From assembly GCA_029945375.1 (NCBI GenBank), contig CM057062.1:2805564-2869563 (forward strand): DNA of 64,000 nucleotides, given 5' to 3'. The notes under the pieces were generated by a model. It was not told the origin of the DNA, did not search any database, and saw nothing but the letters and a program-made list of their open reading frames with translations. Origin of the DNA: Agaricus subrufescens (lineage: Eukaryota > Basidiomycota > Agaricomycetes > Agaricales > Agaricaceae). Below are positions 33,604 to 46,165 of the stretch, one piece after another; the stretch's first letter is position 1, and each line of letters starts with the position of its first letter. The position numbers and the translations under genes are program-made.

Positions 33604-36600
33604 TACATGGTATGTACTCTGGCTGACATCTCCTTTGTCTCACAAAGCGATCCACATAAAGAATATACTATATTGAATTGAGCTAAGATTCTCTGTATAG
33701 ATATTTGAAATACTAACCTTCACATATGAAGCATCTCGACTATCTTCACTCTGGTTGACAAGGTCGCAGGCAACTATGGTTTCACCATTCCCAAGACAGG
33801 TGAGCTTGCCATACTGAAGGAGGGGAATGTCAAGCTTGATTGCAGCTTGTACAATCGAGATCTTTGCATCAAATCACATAGCCAAACTCACATGAATCTT
33901 CTTGCAAATAGGTGTTGGAAGGGTCACTTTCTGTCAAGTGCCCCAAAGTTTATAACTAGGATCTTGACTATCCGTAAGTAATCAATTATCACAGGAAAAG
34001 AAATGAAACCTACATCATTCATGGATCAGTTGATGCGTAGTTCTCACACAAAGATCGAGATTCAACACATTCTCTAGATTGTATAATAGTCAAATTTGAT
34101 CAAGTTGGGCTGTCACAATCATAAAAGTATTAATGGATTCATCGGGATGTCGCCAACTTCTGATAGCACAGAGCAAATTGTTGCATTCACGTTCCATGGG
34201 GTAAGCCCAGTAGCTCCAAACAGGGCCAGCCACGTGGATACCCCACACAATATGGAGTAGCGTGTAGAGTGTCAATGGACAGGCAGAAAGTTGTCCTGGT
34301 TTGTTGCAATAGTAATACCTGTGCTACCTTCAGAACAGGTCAAACAAATTTTCTGGTTATGCTCACTGTTCGTAATCCCATACCCATTGGACAAAACCTT
34401 CCTTGATTTGATTTAGCATATCTTCATCGATTTCCAAAGCCAGGCAAAGCTTGAGAAGCTCGACAAGCTTCATGAAATGCTTGTAGTACCGTGCCTTTGG
34501 GAATTTTCCACAGAGAACTATTGGGGCAATGAAGAGCATCCAGTTTGAATACATTTTGGTGGACATTTGTGATTGCCTTTGGGCAATGTTGGGAACGCAT
34601 GCACCAAAAGAGGAGGGAATTGTTGATCCACAATCCTCTGTAGCTTTGCCAATTTTTTCCCAAGCCCGAGACTCTATAAGATAACCCTTGTTGGTATGGT
34701 CTAAATCTTTAAATTTGCCAATCCAGAACGATATCAGGTTGGGAATCAAATTTTCCCAGATCAAATGCATAAAATCAAAGGGGAACGATTCAGGAAATGA
34801 GATAGTGGACACATTTGAAAGGACAGGTATCCCCTTGATACCATACTTCTTTGCAAGGTCTTCAGATGCGGCATTGGTGGGAGCCATTTGTACAACAACT
34901 GCTTGTTCCATGAGCTCACAGTGTGTTTGTATAGGGAGATTCCTGGAATCATAACAGGTAGGAGTGGCATGAGTGAGATTGTCCCGTTGCAAAGGGACGT
35001 AGTAAGTTTTTTTGTTGGAGAGATGATTACATATGCCTTTAATGTTGCAAACGTGACATGGACTAAGTGCATTTGAGCCTTTCATGTTCATGATGAGCGC
35101 CATGGCAGGAATGTTGCCAAAGAGGAGGATAAGATAAGCATGGAGGATGAAATACACCTGGGAGACTGAGTCCCAAGCCTTGATGCCAGTCTCAAGTTGA
35201 ATTAATTCCTGAACAAGTGGCCAGAAATCCGAATCCGAATCCCATGGTTTCTTGGGGCCCAGAATTACACCAACCCATAACCGGTGCTTCTTTTGGAATT
35301 GTATAATGGGAGAAAGGTTGTAGACAAATAGGATGATTGGCCAGCACATCTGGCTATGTCGTTTGAAAGGGGCAAAACCATCTGTTGAAAGGCCAAGGGC
35401 AATGTCGTGTTCATCAGAGAAATTGTAGAAGGGGTTGTCATTGTCACTTGTAGGAACAATAGTTTGAAGGAGCTCCCGATAGTATGAACCATCAAAGACA
35501 TCTTTGATCATGCCTGGCTTGTGTTGGAAGTTTGCTCGATAGAGCATTTTCTGAGCATGCTCATGGCTGGATAACATGGCAAGTAGACGAGGGACAATAG
35601 GAAGGTAGGCAAAATATTTACGTGGCTGTCCCTTGGCATTGAATCTCGGTTCATTGCATTGGGGGTTTGGGCATGTAGTGCAATGTTCATATGGTCCTGT
35701 GAAGCAGATGCAGCTGTTGATGCAGCAGGCATAATGAATGGGCTGCAAACCAGACAGTGCACGGACATGTTTCTTTGTCATTTTGAGTGAGTCGTGATGC
35801 TCCTTTCGAAAGATGCACTCCATTTGTGTGAATGTCCTATTGGTCAAATGATCTTCTATCTTGAGAATGTATTTGAGAAGAAGATCGATATCAGTGTCAC
35901 TAAGATTTTGAGAGTCATCTATCAATAAATGAGATACATGAGATAATGGATGCAAGAACAAGAACAAACCTAATGCTGCTGCTTCACATCAACAGTGTTC
36001 TAGAACTTTATCCCAGAGGATGATGCCTGCAACATCTGTACTAAGCCCATCGCTTTCTTTGTTTGCTTTGTTGTTGCTTTCAGGATCATTGTCCGAAACC
36101 TCTTTGCCAGCAAATAGTGAATCATAGAGTGCATCAGTTGAGCCAAGCTGTTCCTGATTGCCTCCTTGATTATCTTCGTCGTCTGGCTCTCCCATCCACC
36201 GAAGAGATCATCTCCAAGTTTGCTGCATTGCCATGACCATTTCCTCTCTCACCCTGATACTCCGCCTAACATTGGGGTCAACTTGTTCTTCAGGTAGGAG
36301 AATGTCATCAATAGGGAAAGACAGAAGTTCTGGTGCATCTAGAGTGTAGTCTGCGGTCCCAGAGGGAAGTTGAATGGGAGGAGGAGATAGTGGAGAGGCA
36401 GGAGGCGGTGAAGGGGAGGGAGACGTTGGAGAGGCAAGAGAGTAGGTGGGTGTAGCCAGCCTTCTCCTTTTTTTTGACCTGGAATGGGACTGCTGAGAGG
36501 TGATCACTGCATTGAGCCCAACAATCTTGGTCTGGCACTCTAAGTGCCAATGTCTTACACGAGGAGGGACCATGTTATGGCAGGGACAGGTGCACCTGAC

Positions 36601-36689
36601 TTTGGAAACCCTTGGTGCACGTACCATACTCAGGAGGTTGTAATATGATGTGTAGTAACACAGAGGAGTATATGTAGGGGGAGGGATAG

Positions 36690-38045
36690 GCGCTGATATG
36701 GCCTGTGCCATTTTACGCATAGAAAATGTACTAGCTAGCATTTACAAGGGTATCACACCCACTAGCTAAGGTGCAGGGTCAGAACATAACCATCTCTCGA
36801 CACCTCAATAGTATATCCTGCAGTCTAATAAACCCGCCTTGACTCTTATATGGGAAAACTGTACCGTGTAAGGCAAATATAGTCACTAGCTACCAGGAAT
36901 GATCTGAGTAGAGGCATTAGACCAGGTAGTGACAACTAGTTAGGACAAAATACGACTGTGATGCTCTAGCTACCTAGACAAAAAGTCGATTTATGCTTAG
37001 CTAAACTAAGGATCACTCATCCAGAGATATACTTTCCAAAGCAGTTGATCCGCAGGAGACATTGGCCCAGACAGGGAGCAGCTATCACGCAAACTAGCGA
37101 GCTGAAATCCCATCAGATTATCGTGGACCTACTAGCTAGCTGGACATATCACCAATTAGGATTCTCATCACATATCAATAACAAATCTGAGCAGGTAGAA
37201 CATTCAGCCAAGTGGCCTTTGACATTCTGAACCCTGACAACGTACCCATGTGGAGCTCAGGGGTAGCACAATGAAGACTAGCTACCATTGTTAGATGGAC
37301 AGGGTAAGGTGCTAAGCGATGTCAGACTGCACCTGCTCCAACCATGATTATTGGTGCAGATAAGATCTATCCATACCCTCAGCCCAGTCCATATGATACC
37401 CTTAGTAATAGTAGAATTAGTTTGTTAATATTTGTACACATAATGTGAATATAAAAACCCTCTAACTAGCGTCAAGAAAGGGAAGCAATCTCCTGCCCAC
37501 GTCTAGCTTTGAGGATCATGATTTGTAAAGTAGCAATCTAATAAGTGAATAATGACTAGCTTGCGAGAGAGCTTCTAGAAAAACTCAGACTAGTTCAGCA
37601 GTTCATGTCGTAGACGTTACCTGTTCAGAGAATTCACTAAGTTGCCAGTGATACGATAGTTTAAGAGACTAGCTAGGCTATCATTGCATGCTTATATCCA
37701 GCAGAGGTGTAAGTCGGTGCTAGCTTGAGTTGTAATTGTGGAGTCGGTGGTTAACTAGTGAGTTATATCATTGCAGCTCTTCATTAAACGTCATTGGTGG
37801 GACTTAGCTTGGCTACAACGCAGTAGCTAGAGTTCGAAGTTCATGTAGCCCTTTGGCCCATTCGTAGCTAGAACAAGTTTGAGGATTCTTTGATTTGGAA
37901 TTCCTTCTTTATTAACCTTTTAACTTCGAAATAACCTTTTCTCTCGAATATCTCCCCACAAACTTGCATTTACAAGTACTAGTTAGTGAAGTGTGGTGTG
38001 GTTTATAAACTAGCTACACCTTTAACATTTCATTTACTGCCTCTA
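36690..38045. repeat. CTAGCT-rich insertion of unknown type in CACTA-B
   Basis: This 1.35-kb non-coding block separates the tnp2 5' region from the WWSE upstream region in copy B. Copies A and C are continuous across the same point. It contains about twenty CTAGCT, TAGCTA or ACTAGT motifs scattered on both strands, for example at 36,730, 36,762, 36,892, 36,964, 37,132, 37,280, 37,670, 37,826 and 38,013. No terminal repeats or target duplication could be fixed. It may be a non-autonomous transposon whose motifs are transposase-binding sites. Confidence 0.55.
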
Positions 38046-38956
38046 CAGTGTGGAATCTTCTCCAGCTGACTGGCTGTGTATCAAGTGAGCCGAGCCCAAG
38101 TGACACGTAAATTCACTAATAAAATTTCTCCATTGATTACTAGAACTATAGGGACATCAAGCATTGCAGTATATCATTTTACTGGGACGGCAGGGTGATC
38201 GTAAACCAGGCAATGGGTGGCAGTGATGAAACAATTGGTATTGGAGGAGAGTCGTGGCTGGTAAGACAATGGCCAAGAGTAATAGTAATAGTGGTGGGGG
38301 CCACTATTGACACTGCCTTTCAGGTAGGTTGCTTTTGAGAGTGGCTATGAGGAATCATTCCTCCAGTAGTGATTGTAAGCCGAGTAGCATGCAGCAATGA
38401 TGAATGCAAGTGCTGATGATGAGGTTGACATCGTGATGGTGAAACAAAAACTGATGAGAGTGAGGAGGTGGTTATGATGGGAGCCCGCCATTAACAAAGG
38501 TAGGCACCGGACAGTCCAGCACCAAAAGTTGAGAGGTGTCCATTGCCATCAGTAGATTTTGACCTTGAGGAGCGTGTTGTAGGAGCATAATCTAGTAGAA
38601 TAATCAGCTAATAGATGTGGTGGGAGCTGACTTACAGGGCCCTTGGAACAATTGTGGTAGGGAGAGAGAGATGGATGACCGTTATGTGGTCACACTGGTG
38701 ACATGCACACTCCATCAGTTGGTAATGATGCGATCAAGAATTGTTTGTAGTCACGTTGTGGGTTCGATGGCATTATTGATGCGATCAAATTTTTCTCATT
38801 CAACACGTCCTCCTCCACCACCACCCCTACCTCAACCGCCGTATCTCAGATTGTCCGGGATCGACATTACTTACTCTCAGACTGTCCAAGAGTATCATTA
38901 CCCACCTTCTAATCCACAAATTTGCTTAATTTTCTTTGTTCTGATCTTCCTTAACG

Positions 38957-41756
38957 ATGCCAGGCCAGGCCCACCTTATCAATGGCAACATCTATTATTC
39001 ACCTAACTGTGACAGAGACATACAGCTCCCTGGCCAACTTAACATTGACAATATCACATCATTCAACAGTATAGGTGTGGAGGCATTCGAAGTACCATAT
39101 TGGTGGTCTGAGCAGGTTCCATGGTTGGGCTTCATGCCAAGGCGACCAGTATGTGGAACGGAGCTCTCATAGAGGATATTGGTTATATGCCACTACATCT
39201 TCTTCAAAAGGATGATGGCACACTCTATAAACTGCCGTATCTTTCCCAAAATAGGTGGTTGGCTGTGGAGAATCTGATTCAAGAGGTGCTGGGAATTTTC
39301 TTGCACCATTTCAACATACAATACCTGGAGCCCTACTCTACTTGAAAATGGGGTTATACTAATGGCCACCCCACTCAAGCTGAGACATGGAAGTATGTGC
39401 ATCAAGGCCGAGATTGGTTTGCAATGTGGATCACCTTACTGTATTGGTTGTTGAAGATAATACTGGAGGATCCAAAATATATGGAGGGCATCTCCCTGGT
39501 GGAGTGGTACAAGGTGCTGGTAACGTGGGACAAGAGCCGTATAAGCGTATGGGAGTCTCTGCATTGTGCTCCCTTACTCCAGCATTTCTGGGATGCCAAT
39601 TGCACGGGAGTATTTCTACACAATCCCTATGATCAACCAAGCCAACCCTCAGCTTGGTGGTTCGATCACTGTGGTATGCCAGTATGGTACTGATGGGGTG
39701 CTTGAGAAATTGTGCAGAGTAAATGAGATGGATTCAGACTAATGGCACTCCCCGCCAACATCCTCCAGACGATGACTACGGCTTTCTCACCCCCTGTGCC
39801 TTTCCATTCCACCAGCACAGAATCTGAATGGGAAGATATGCAAAACTATGGTATGTGGTTTATGACATGTATGTTCTAAATGCTTACTCATGCCCTTCAA
39901 CAGAATCTTTCTTTATGCCAGCAAGTCCACAACCAGTGCACGCCCCCAAAGATGACCAGCACCCCCCTTCCTCACCTTCTCAAATAAGTAAACTTGTTTG
40001 GAAGAATGGGCGGCTGCGTCAAGTCAAAAGGTCAGGTTGGGACCTTTGGGAGGCATTTGAGAAGAAGCATGAGGAGCGACACCAAAGAATGCTACTCCAT
40101 GAAACTCCGGCTGCTCGACAAACAAGACTGAACCGTGAAAAGAAACCACCGACTGTGAGCGCTGCCATGTATGTGTGGGAGTGGAGTCTGGATACTCCAC
40201 CGAAATTCATTTGTACCCTGGTTCCAAAGTGGGATCGTAGCAAGACTCTGGAAGAAGCCCACCCTGGGGAGGCATGCTATGATTCATTTTGCACCAAGTG
40301 GACACTTTGTGCTGAGTGGGTCGATGAATTGTACGAAGAATCAGATGAAGAAACAGATGGGGTGGGAGCCCAGCAGTCGCATCAGGATGAGCAAGGTGTA
40401 AGCTCCTTCACTGGTGTCTCTCCAGCCCATGGTATCACATCTATATCAACTTCCCCTCCAGCGTCATCAGCAACAACAGCACCTCCAACAACCCCCACAC
40501 CTACCACCTTCCCCATCAACCACTCTGTAGCACATCTTCCATTGGGGCCCGGCATAATGCCCTTCCCCAACGAAGAATGGGCACAGTCTCAACTGGAGGT
40601 CCTTGGCGTTCTCCAAAAGTTCTATGGGTTTTTGCCTCCTAGCTTACCCACCAAATTTGGATCTTTAGCACAACTGGCTGACATCAAAATTCTGCTCATT
40701 ATCACTGGTGCTTGCACTGCCAATATCAACAGTGCCCTCTGGACAATGCCAATGGGTCATGCCTGCATTGACTTTGGGCTGCATCTGGCCAACAAAGAGG
40801 GCAGTGAACCACCATCAGCAGTCTGGGACTTGTCCTCGAGGTGCAGCAATCCTCTCAAATTTTCTCCCCAGTTATGCTCCATCAAACAAGTGCAGGCTAG
40901 TACTCAGGCACTCTATATGTCCGACTTTGGTGGTTTGGTCACTGTCTCCTGGAATATTGCTGTTTATACCGCCTCTGCTGCTCTAATGGTCTGTCATTTA
41001 CACCCCGAGCTCACTGATGAGGATATTGCCATTGAACTGATACAGTCTGGTGTCCCATTCTGAACCTTGCAGAAATGTACCAGCCTCCAGTTCACCCATC
41101 CTGAGCTGCCATGTGCTATAATGCCAATGATCTTTTCAGATCATGTTTTCACCCCATCCGATTATGAGTACTGGAAGCAAAGGTCTCAGGCTGTGTTGAT
41201 GTCACAGCGTGGCTGTGTAGCTCTATTGCGCAGTGGTTATGTTTGGCGGTTGGCCTTGGACAGCAGCATGAGTATCAGTGAAGCATTGAAAGGGCTGTTG
41301 GGTCTATATTACGACAACACTCTCAATTTCTGTGCATGGAACAAGGATGGTGTGGAATATGTGGACAATAATTTAACTATGAATGAGCTGGATCTCTTGT
41401 GTGGTATATATCAAAGTTTCACAGGTATGTTCTACAATGTAATATCGTGCAGTTTCTAGTGCTAAATGCCTTAATCAGGTATTGGTATGAGTATCAGGAA
41501 GCAGTCATGGTACCCCCTTGTATCCACATTCGAAGGCAGTGGCGACGACCAAGGCCGCTGGTACGCTCGCTTAGAAGAACTTTATGCTAACCATCATGCT
41601 TCTATCCTTGATGAGAAGGTTACAATCAACCCAAAGTTCCTTCTCACGGCTAGTCAATGGCACAACAGGACTCGAGGCTTCAGAGATGCCAGAAGAGCCA
41701 ATGCATCTGTGGAGAAATGGTCAACTTGATTCCTTAACACTTTTTGTAGTTCATAA
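38957..41756 (+). pseudogene. WWSE gene, copy B
   Basis: The start at 38,957 gives MPGQAHLINGNIYYSPN and YWWSEQVPWLGF. A frameshift near 39,155, TGA at 39,343-39,345 (CGA in copy A, CAA in copy C) and stops near 39,693 and 39,723 break exon 1. Exon 2 is the best preserved part: 39,828-41,063 is open for 411 codons from ISKLVWKNGRL and VWEWSLDTPPKF to ELTDEDIAIELIQSGVPF, then a TGA. It resumes at 41,067-41,425 to NELDLLCGIYQSFTG. Exon 3 starts near 41,480 and ends with VEKWST followed by TGA at 41,727, the homologous stop being at 41,756. Function unknown. Confidence 0.75.
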
Positions 41757-42201
41757 TATTTTTAATATGTAACTTATCGATGACACTGAGCCAGGACCTT
41801 AGAGTTAGACTGTCTGTGTAGTAAATACCACTTGTAGATTTATCTCTTGCATCTTAGTTGGCATTGGACTTCTACTTTACATTGTAGGCTTCACTAGACA
41901 TTTTTTCAGTGCCTGCAGTTCCTGCAGGAACATTGTGTGATGCTACAACTTGTAAGTTATTCTCATTGCATCTCGATATAATCACTACTAATGAACTAAC
42001 ATCTCTAGTTTATATTTTTGATAGTATTTCACTTGCTACTGGTATGTGTCAAAGCATTGTCATGACTGACTCTCCATATCGCAGTTTTGTTAAGCTGAGA
42101 GCATCAACTACACCACTGACTCTTTTCCTTGTGTCAAATTTGTAACCAAAAACAGGTGATATTCTGACATGCATTGCATTGTACCATTCTGATCATACTA
42201 C

Positions 42202-42952
42202 TTAGATTGTCCCCATCATCATACCAAACTTCCCTGCATACTCAGACAAGTCCAAGTCTATTTTAAAACCCCTGTTGTGGTTTTCTAGAATATGTATGCA
42301 AATGATATTGTGCTTCTAAAGTGAGGGTACTCAGTTTACTTCTACATGTAAAAATGGTTGCTTACCTTCTGCTGTTGCTTGTCTAGGTCTTTTTCAATCA
42401 ACACCTCAATGTCCTCCCTACAGCACTTATGACCACCGCCCTTCTGTATTTCTTCAGCTGTAGCTAGTTGGGCACTAAAATCAGCTGCAGGTTCCGGCTT
42501 GGTTCTGCATTGTATGTCTGCTTCTTCAGTGTAATCTGGGTGACACTCAGTATCAAGTCACTCACTCTTGTAAGTGGCTTACCGTTCTCCTGGTTTGGCA
42601 CAGTAACAAGCACACTGGTAGATAGCCCCCCATGGGGCAAGCGCAAGTCCTGTCTCAATGGGTGTGGAATATTTGGATTTGCATCAGGATCTTCCTTGGA
42701 CTCCAGCTGGCCATCACAATCTCCATCTTGGTGAGGTTCTGGAGGTGGCTCCTCCTCTGACTCCGTTGACGAGGAATGTCCATAAGGTTCCTGAGGTGGC
42801 TCCTCCTCTGACTCCATCGATGAGGAACGTCCATAGGGCTCTGGAGTTGTCTCACCCTCCAACTCCATCGACAAGGAACGTCTGTAAGGTTCTGGAGTTG
42901 TCTCACCCTCTGAACCTGTTGATGAGGAAGGTTCATTTGAAAGATGAGGCAT
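42202..42952 (-). pseudogene. CACTA gene D, copy B, with an expanded 17-residue repeat
   Basis: On the minus strand the first exon (42,952 to about 42,585) contains four tandem copies of a 17-residue unit (EPYGRSSSMESEEEPPQ type), then GKPLTRVSDLILSVTQ. A middle segment near 42,430-42,370 gives VLIEKDLDKQQQK before a GT donor. The last exon (about 42,330-42,202) reads HNIICIHILENHNRGFKIDLDLSEYAGKF and ends TAA at 42,204-42,202. The N-terminus does not match copy C and starts only a few bases from the copy-B/copy-C fusion point, so it is probably not the original start. Confidence 0.6.
42733..42945. repeat. 51-bp coding minisatellite, four units
   Basis: Four units of 51 bp, each containing tctcaccctc or cctcctctgactcc and gaggaacgtccata, keep the gene D frame and encode a 17-residue acidic/Ser repeat. 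The array ends about 15 bp from the point where homology to tnp2 of copy C begins. Confidence 0.85.
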
Positions 42953-42959
42953 CCGAAGA

Positions 42960-45212
42960 TTTTAGCCATTCTTACCATTCGTAGTCACGTACCCAGTGGA
43001 CAAAGCCTTCCTCGACTTGGAGTAACATATCTTCATTCATTTCCATAGACAGACATTGCTTGAGGAGTGTAACAAGCTTCATGAAATGCTTGTAATACAG
43101 CACCTTAGGGAATCTTCCATGGAGAACAATCAGGGCAATAAAAAGTGTCCAGTTTGAATACATTTCGGCAGACATTTGCAATTGTTTCTTGGCAATGTTG
43201 GGGACACGAGCACCAAAGGAAGAGGGAATTGTTGACCCACATTCCTCCGTAGCCTTGCCAATCTCTTCCCAAGCCTGAGGATCTATTAGATATCCTTTGT
43301 TGCTGTGGTCTAGATCCTTGAACTCGCCAATCCAAAATGATATCCAGTTGGGGATCAGGTTTTCCCAAATCAGGTGCATGAAATCAAAGGGAAATGATTT
43401 GGGGAATGAAATTGTGGATATATTTGAAAGGACTGGAAGGCCCTTGATACCATACTGCTTTGCGAGGTCTTCAAATGCGGCATTAGTGGGCGACATTTGC
43501 ACAGTGATGGCTTGTTCCATCAGCTCATTGTGAACCCACATCGGAAGGTTACTTGGATCATAATGGGTGGGGTTAGCATTTAGAAGTTTATCCCATTGTA
43601 AGGGAACGTAGTAGGTTTTTTTGGCTGCTGCATGGTTGCATATACCCTTGATATTGCAAACGTGACACGGACTAAGTGCATTTGAACCTTTCATGTTCAT
43701 AACAAGTGCCATGGCAGGTATATCACCGAAAATGAGAATGAGATAGGTGTGGAGGAGAAAGTATGCCTCAGAAATCGAATCCCAAGCCTTGACACCAGCC
43801 TCGAGTTGGATTAATTCTTGAACAAGAGGCCAGAAATAAGAGTCTATGTCCCATGGTTTCTTAGGGCCCAGGATAACACCAATCCTTAACCAGTGCTTCT
43901 TTTGGAACCATACATCAGGTGCAAGGTTATAGACAAATAAGACAATTGGCCAGCACGTCTGGCTACGTCACTTGAAGGGGGCAAACCCATCAGTTGAAAG
44001 ACCAAGGGCAATGTCACGCTCGTCGGAAAAGTAATAGAAGGTGTTGTCAGTGTCACCTGTGGGGACAATAGTTTGTAGGAGTTCTCGATAATACGAGCCA
44101 TCAAAGACATCTCTGATTATGCCTAGCTTGTGTTGGAATTCTGCTTGATAGCGCATCTTTTGAGCATGCTCACAGCTGGATAACAGAGCGAGTGGGCGAG
44201 GAATGATAGGGAGATATGCAAAATATTTGCGTGGCTGGCCCTTGGCATTGAACCTTGGTTCATTGCATTTGGGATTTGGGCATGTGCTGTGATGTTCATA
44301 TGGCCCGGTGAAGCAGACGCAGCTGTTGATGCAACAGCTGTAACGAATGGGCTGTAATCCAGACAAAGCACGGACACGCTTCTTCGTCATTTTGAGTGAG
44401 TCATGATGCTCATTGCAAAATATGCATGCCATTCTCGTAAATGTCCTATCTGTTAAGCGATCTTCTATCTTGAGAGTATACTTGAGGAGAAGGTTGATAT
44501 CGGCCTCACTAAGGCTCGGAGAATCATCTATAGATGAATGAGATACTGTGAATACGATGCAAGGATAAGGATGTACCAAATGCTACTACTTTGCATCTAC
44601 AATGTTCCAAGACTTTATCCCAGAGAGTAATGCCTGCCACATCTGTACGAAGGTCATCACTTTCTTCATCTGTTTCATCACCACTTTCGGGATTATCATC
44701 CGAAACTTCTTTGTCGGCAAATAACAAGTCAAAAAGTGTGTCTGTTGGAGGTGTGGGTTGTTCCTGATTGCCTTCTTGATCATCTTCATCATCTGACCCT
44801 CGTGTCCATCGAGATTGTCTCCAAGTTCGCTGTATTGCCATCCCCATTTGCTCTCTTGCTCTGGTTGCCCGCCTAACATCAATGCCAACTTGCTCCTCGA
44901 GTGAAGGATGGCTGTCAACAGGAGAAGATAGAGGTTTTGCTGCATCTAGTGCATGATCTGCGGTCTCAGATAGAGTTTGAATGGGGGGAGGCAATGATGG
45001 AGGGGTGGCAGAGGTAGTTTCAGGCGTCTCCTTTTGGTTGACTGTGTGTCTTCTATCGAATGCTGGGAGGGTGGGCGCTGGGAGGTGGTCACTGCATTGT
45101 GTGCAACAACCTTAGAACGGCACTCTAAGTGTCATGCTCTTACACAGGGAGGGACCATTCCACTGCAAGGACAGCGACACTTAACCTTAGATGTGCCTGT
45201 TCTATGTGCCAT
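42960..45212 (-). pseudogene. tnp2: tnp2-like CACTA transposase, copy C (3' truncated)
   Basis: The start at 45,212 gives MAHRTGTSKVKCRCPCSGM with the same Cys/His cluster as copy B. The frames at 44,994-44,524, 44,579-43,968 and 43,712-42,972 supply the core, including KYFAYLPIIPRPLALL, LSTDGFAPFK and SPCHVCNIKGICNH. Breaks: a TGA in the N-terminal cluster at about 45,135 (TGG in copy B), TGA at 43,970-43,968 (CGA in copies A and B) and a shift near 43,720-43,960. Reading ends at VHWVRDYEW, followed by a gtaagaat donor. The next exons are absent because gene D of copy B follows within a few bases. Confidence 0.87.
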
Positions 45213-46165
45213 GCTGAGAAGGTTGAAGATGATATGTAGAGGCTATGGGTGGGGTTTATGTAGGAGGAGATGGAGACAGAATTTTCTTCTGGCCAACCGG
45301 TTATGTATCTAGTGAGCCGGGTCCAGGCAATGTATAATTCATTTAGAAAAATTTTTTACATTGACTGCTAGAACTACAGGGACATCAGGCGTTGTGGTAC
45401 ATTCTTTTATTGGGATGGCGGGTGGTCATAAGCCAAACAACAGGTGGTGGTGAACTGATTGATATTGGAGGAAGGTCTTGGCCTGTAGAATAACAATGAC
45501 CAAAGAACTCGGGGAGGCGGTTATAGTGGGGGCTGTTGTTGCCACTGCTTTTTGGTAGGATGCTACTCGAGTGACTTCAAGTGGCACAGTCCACAATCTT
45601 TGGGTAGACTAGTGAGTGAGGTTGATGAGACAATAAGAGCTGTAGCGGTATTCAAGGAACTATGTGGATGAAAAGGTGGATATAACAGTAGCCCACTAAA
45701 GTCAAAGGTAGGCACTGGACAATCCAGTGCCAGGATGTTTGAAGGGCATCCATTGTTGAAAGCAAATCTTGGGTTTGAAGTGTGTATCACAATAGTATAT
45801 CTACGAGAGACATAAGTGGATAGATGTGGTAAGTGATGACTTACCGCACCTTTGGAATAATCGAGGGGATGGGAGAGAGAAGATGAGATGAGTGACCATT
45901 ATGCAGTCACACTGGTGGGCGGATCACATAGTCATGCACGTCCATCAGATGATTGACATAACGTGACCCAAGTTCAGTTTGAAACGATCACTGATGCAAT
46001 CAAAAAATTCCCATTCACCATGCCCACCACCACCACCACCTCCTCAACCACTGTATCTTGGACTGTCCGGGATCGACACCTTTTACTCTTGGACTGTCCA
46101 GGAGTATCATCAACTATCATCTAAAATACCATCGCACTTAACTTTCTTCGTTCCAATCTTCCTCA

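Larger units (their letters stand above)
31732..36627 (-). pseudogene. tnp2: tnp2-like CACTA transposase, copy B (split by Tc1/mariner)
   Basis: The start at 36,627 gives MVRAPRVSKVRCTCPCHNM. The main exon, open from 35,967 to 34,363, carries CPNPQCNEPRF, LSTDGFAPFKRHSQMCWPI, ILGPKKPWDSDSDFW and SPCHVCNIKGICNH. An intron after DYE (34,366 to about 34,317) leads to an exon reading YYYCNKPGQLSACPLT, then GPVWSYWAYPMERECNNLL. The 3' exon (31,980-31,732) ends WGIMDRSNTITEVE. Breaks: TGA at 36,210-36,208 where copies A and C have CAA; TGA near 34,090 where copy A has CAA; and the 1.6-kb Tc1 insertion at 31,997-33,603 in the 3' region. The core is the best preserved of the three copies. Confidence 0.87.
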
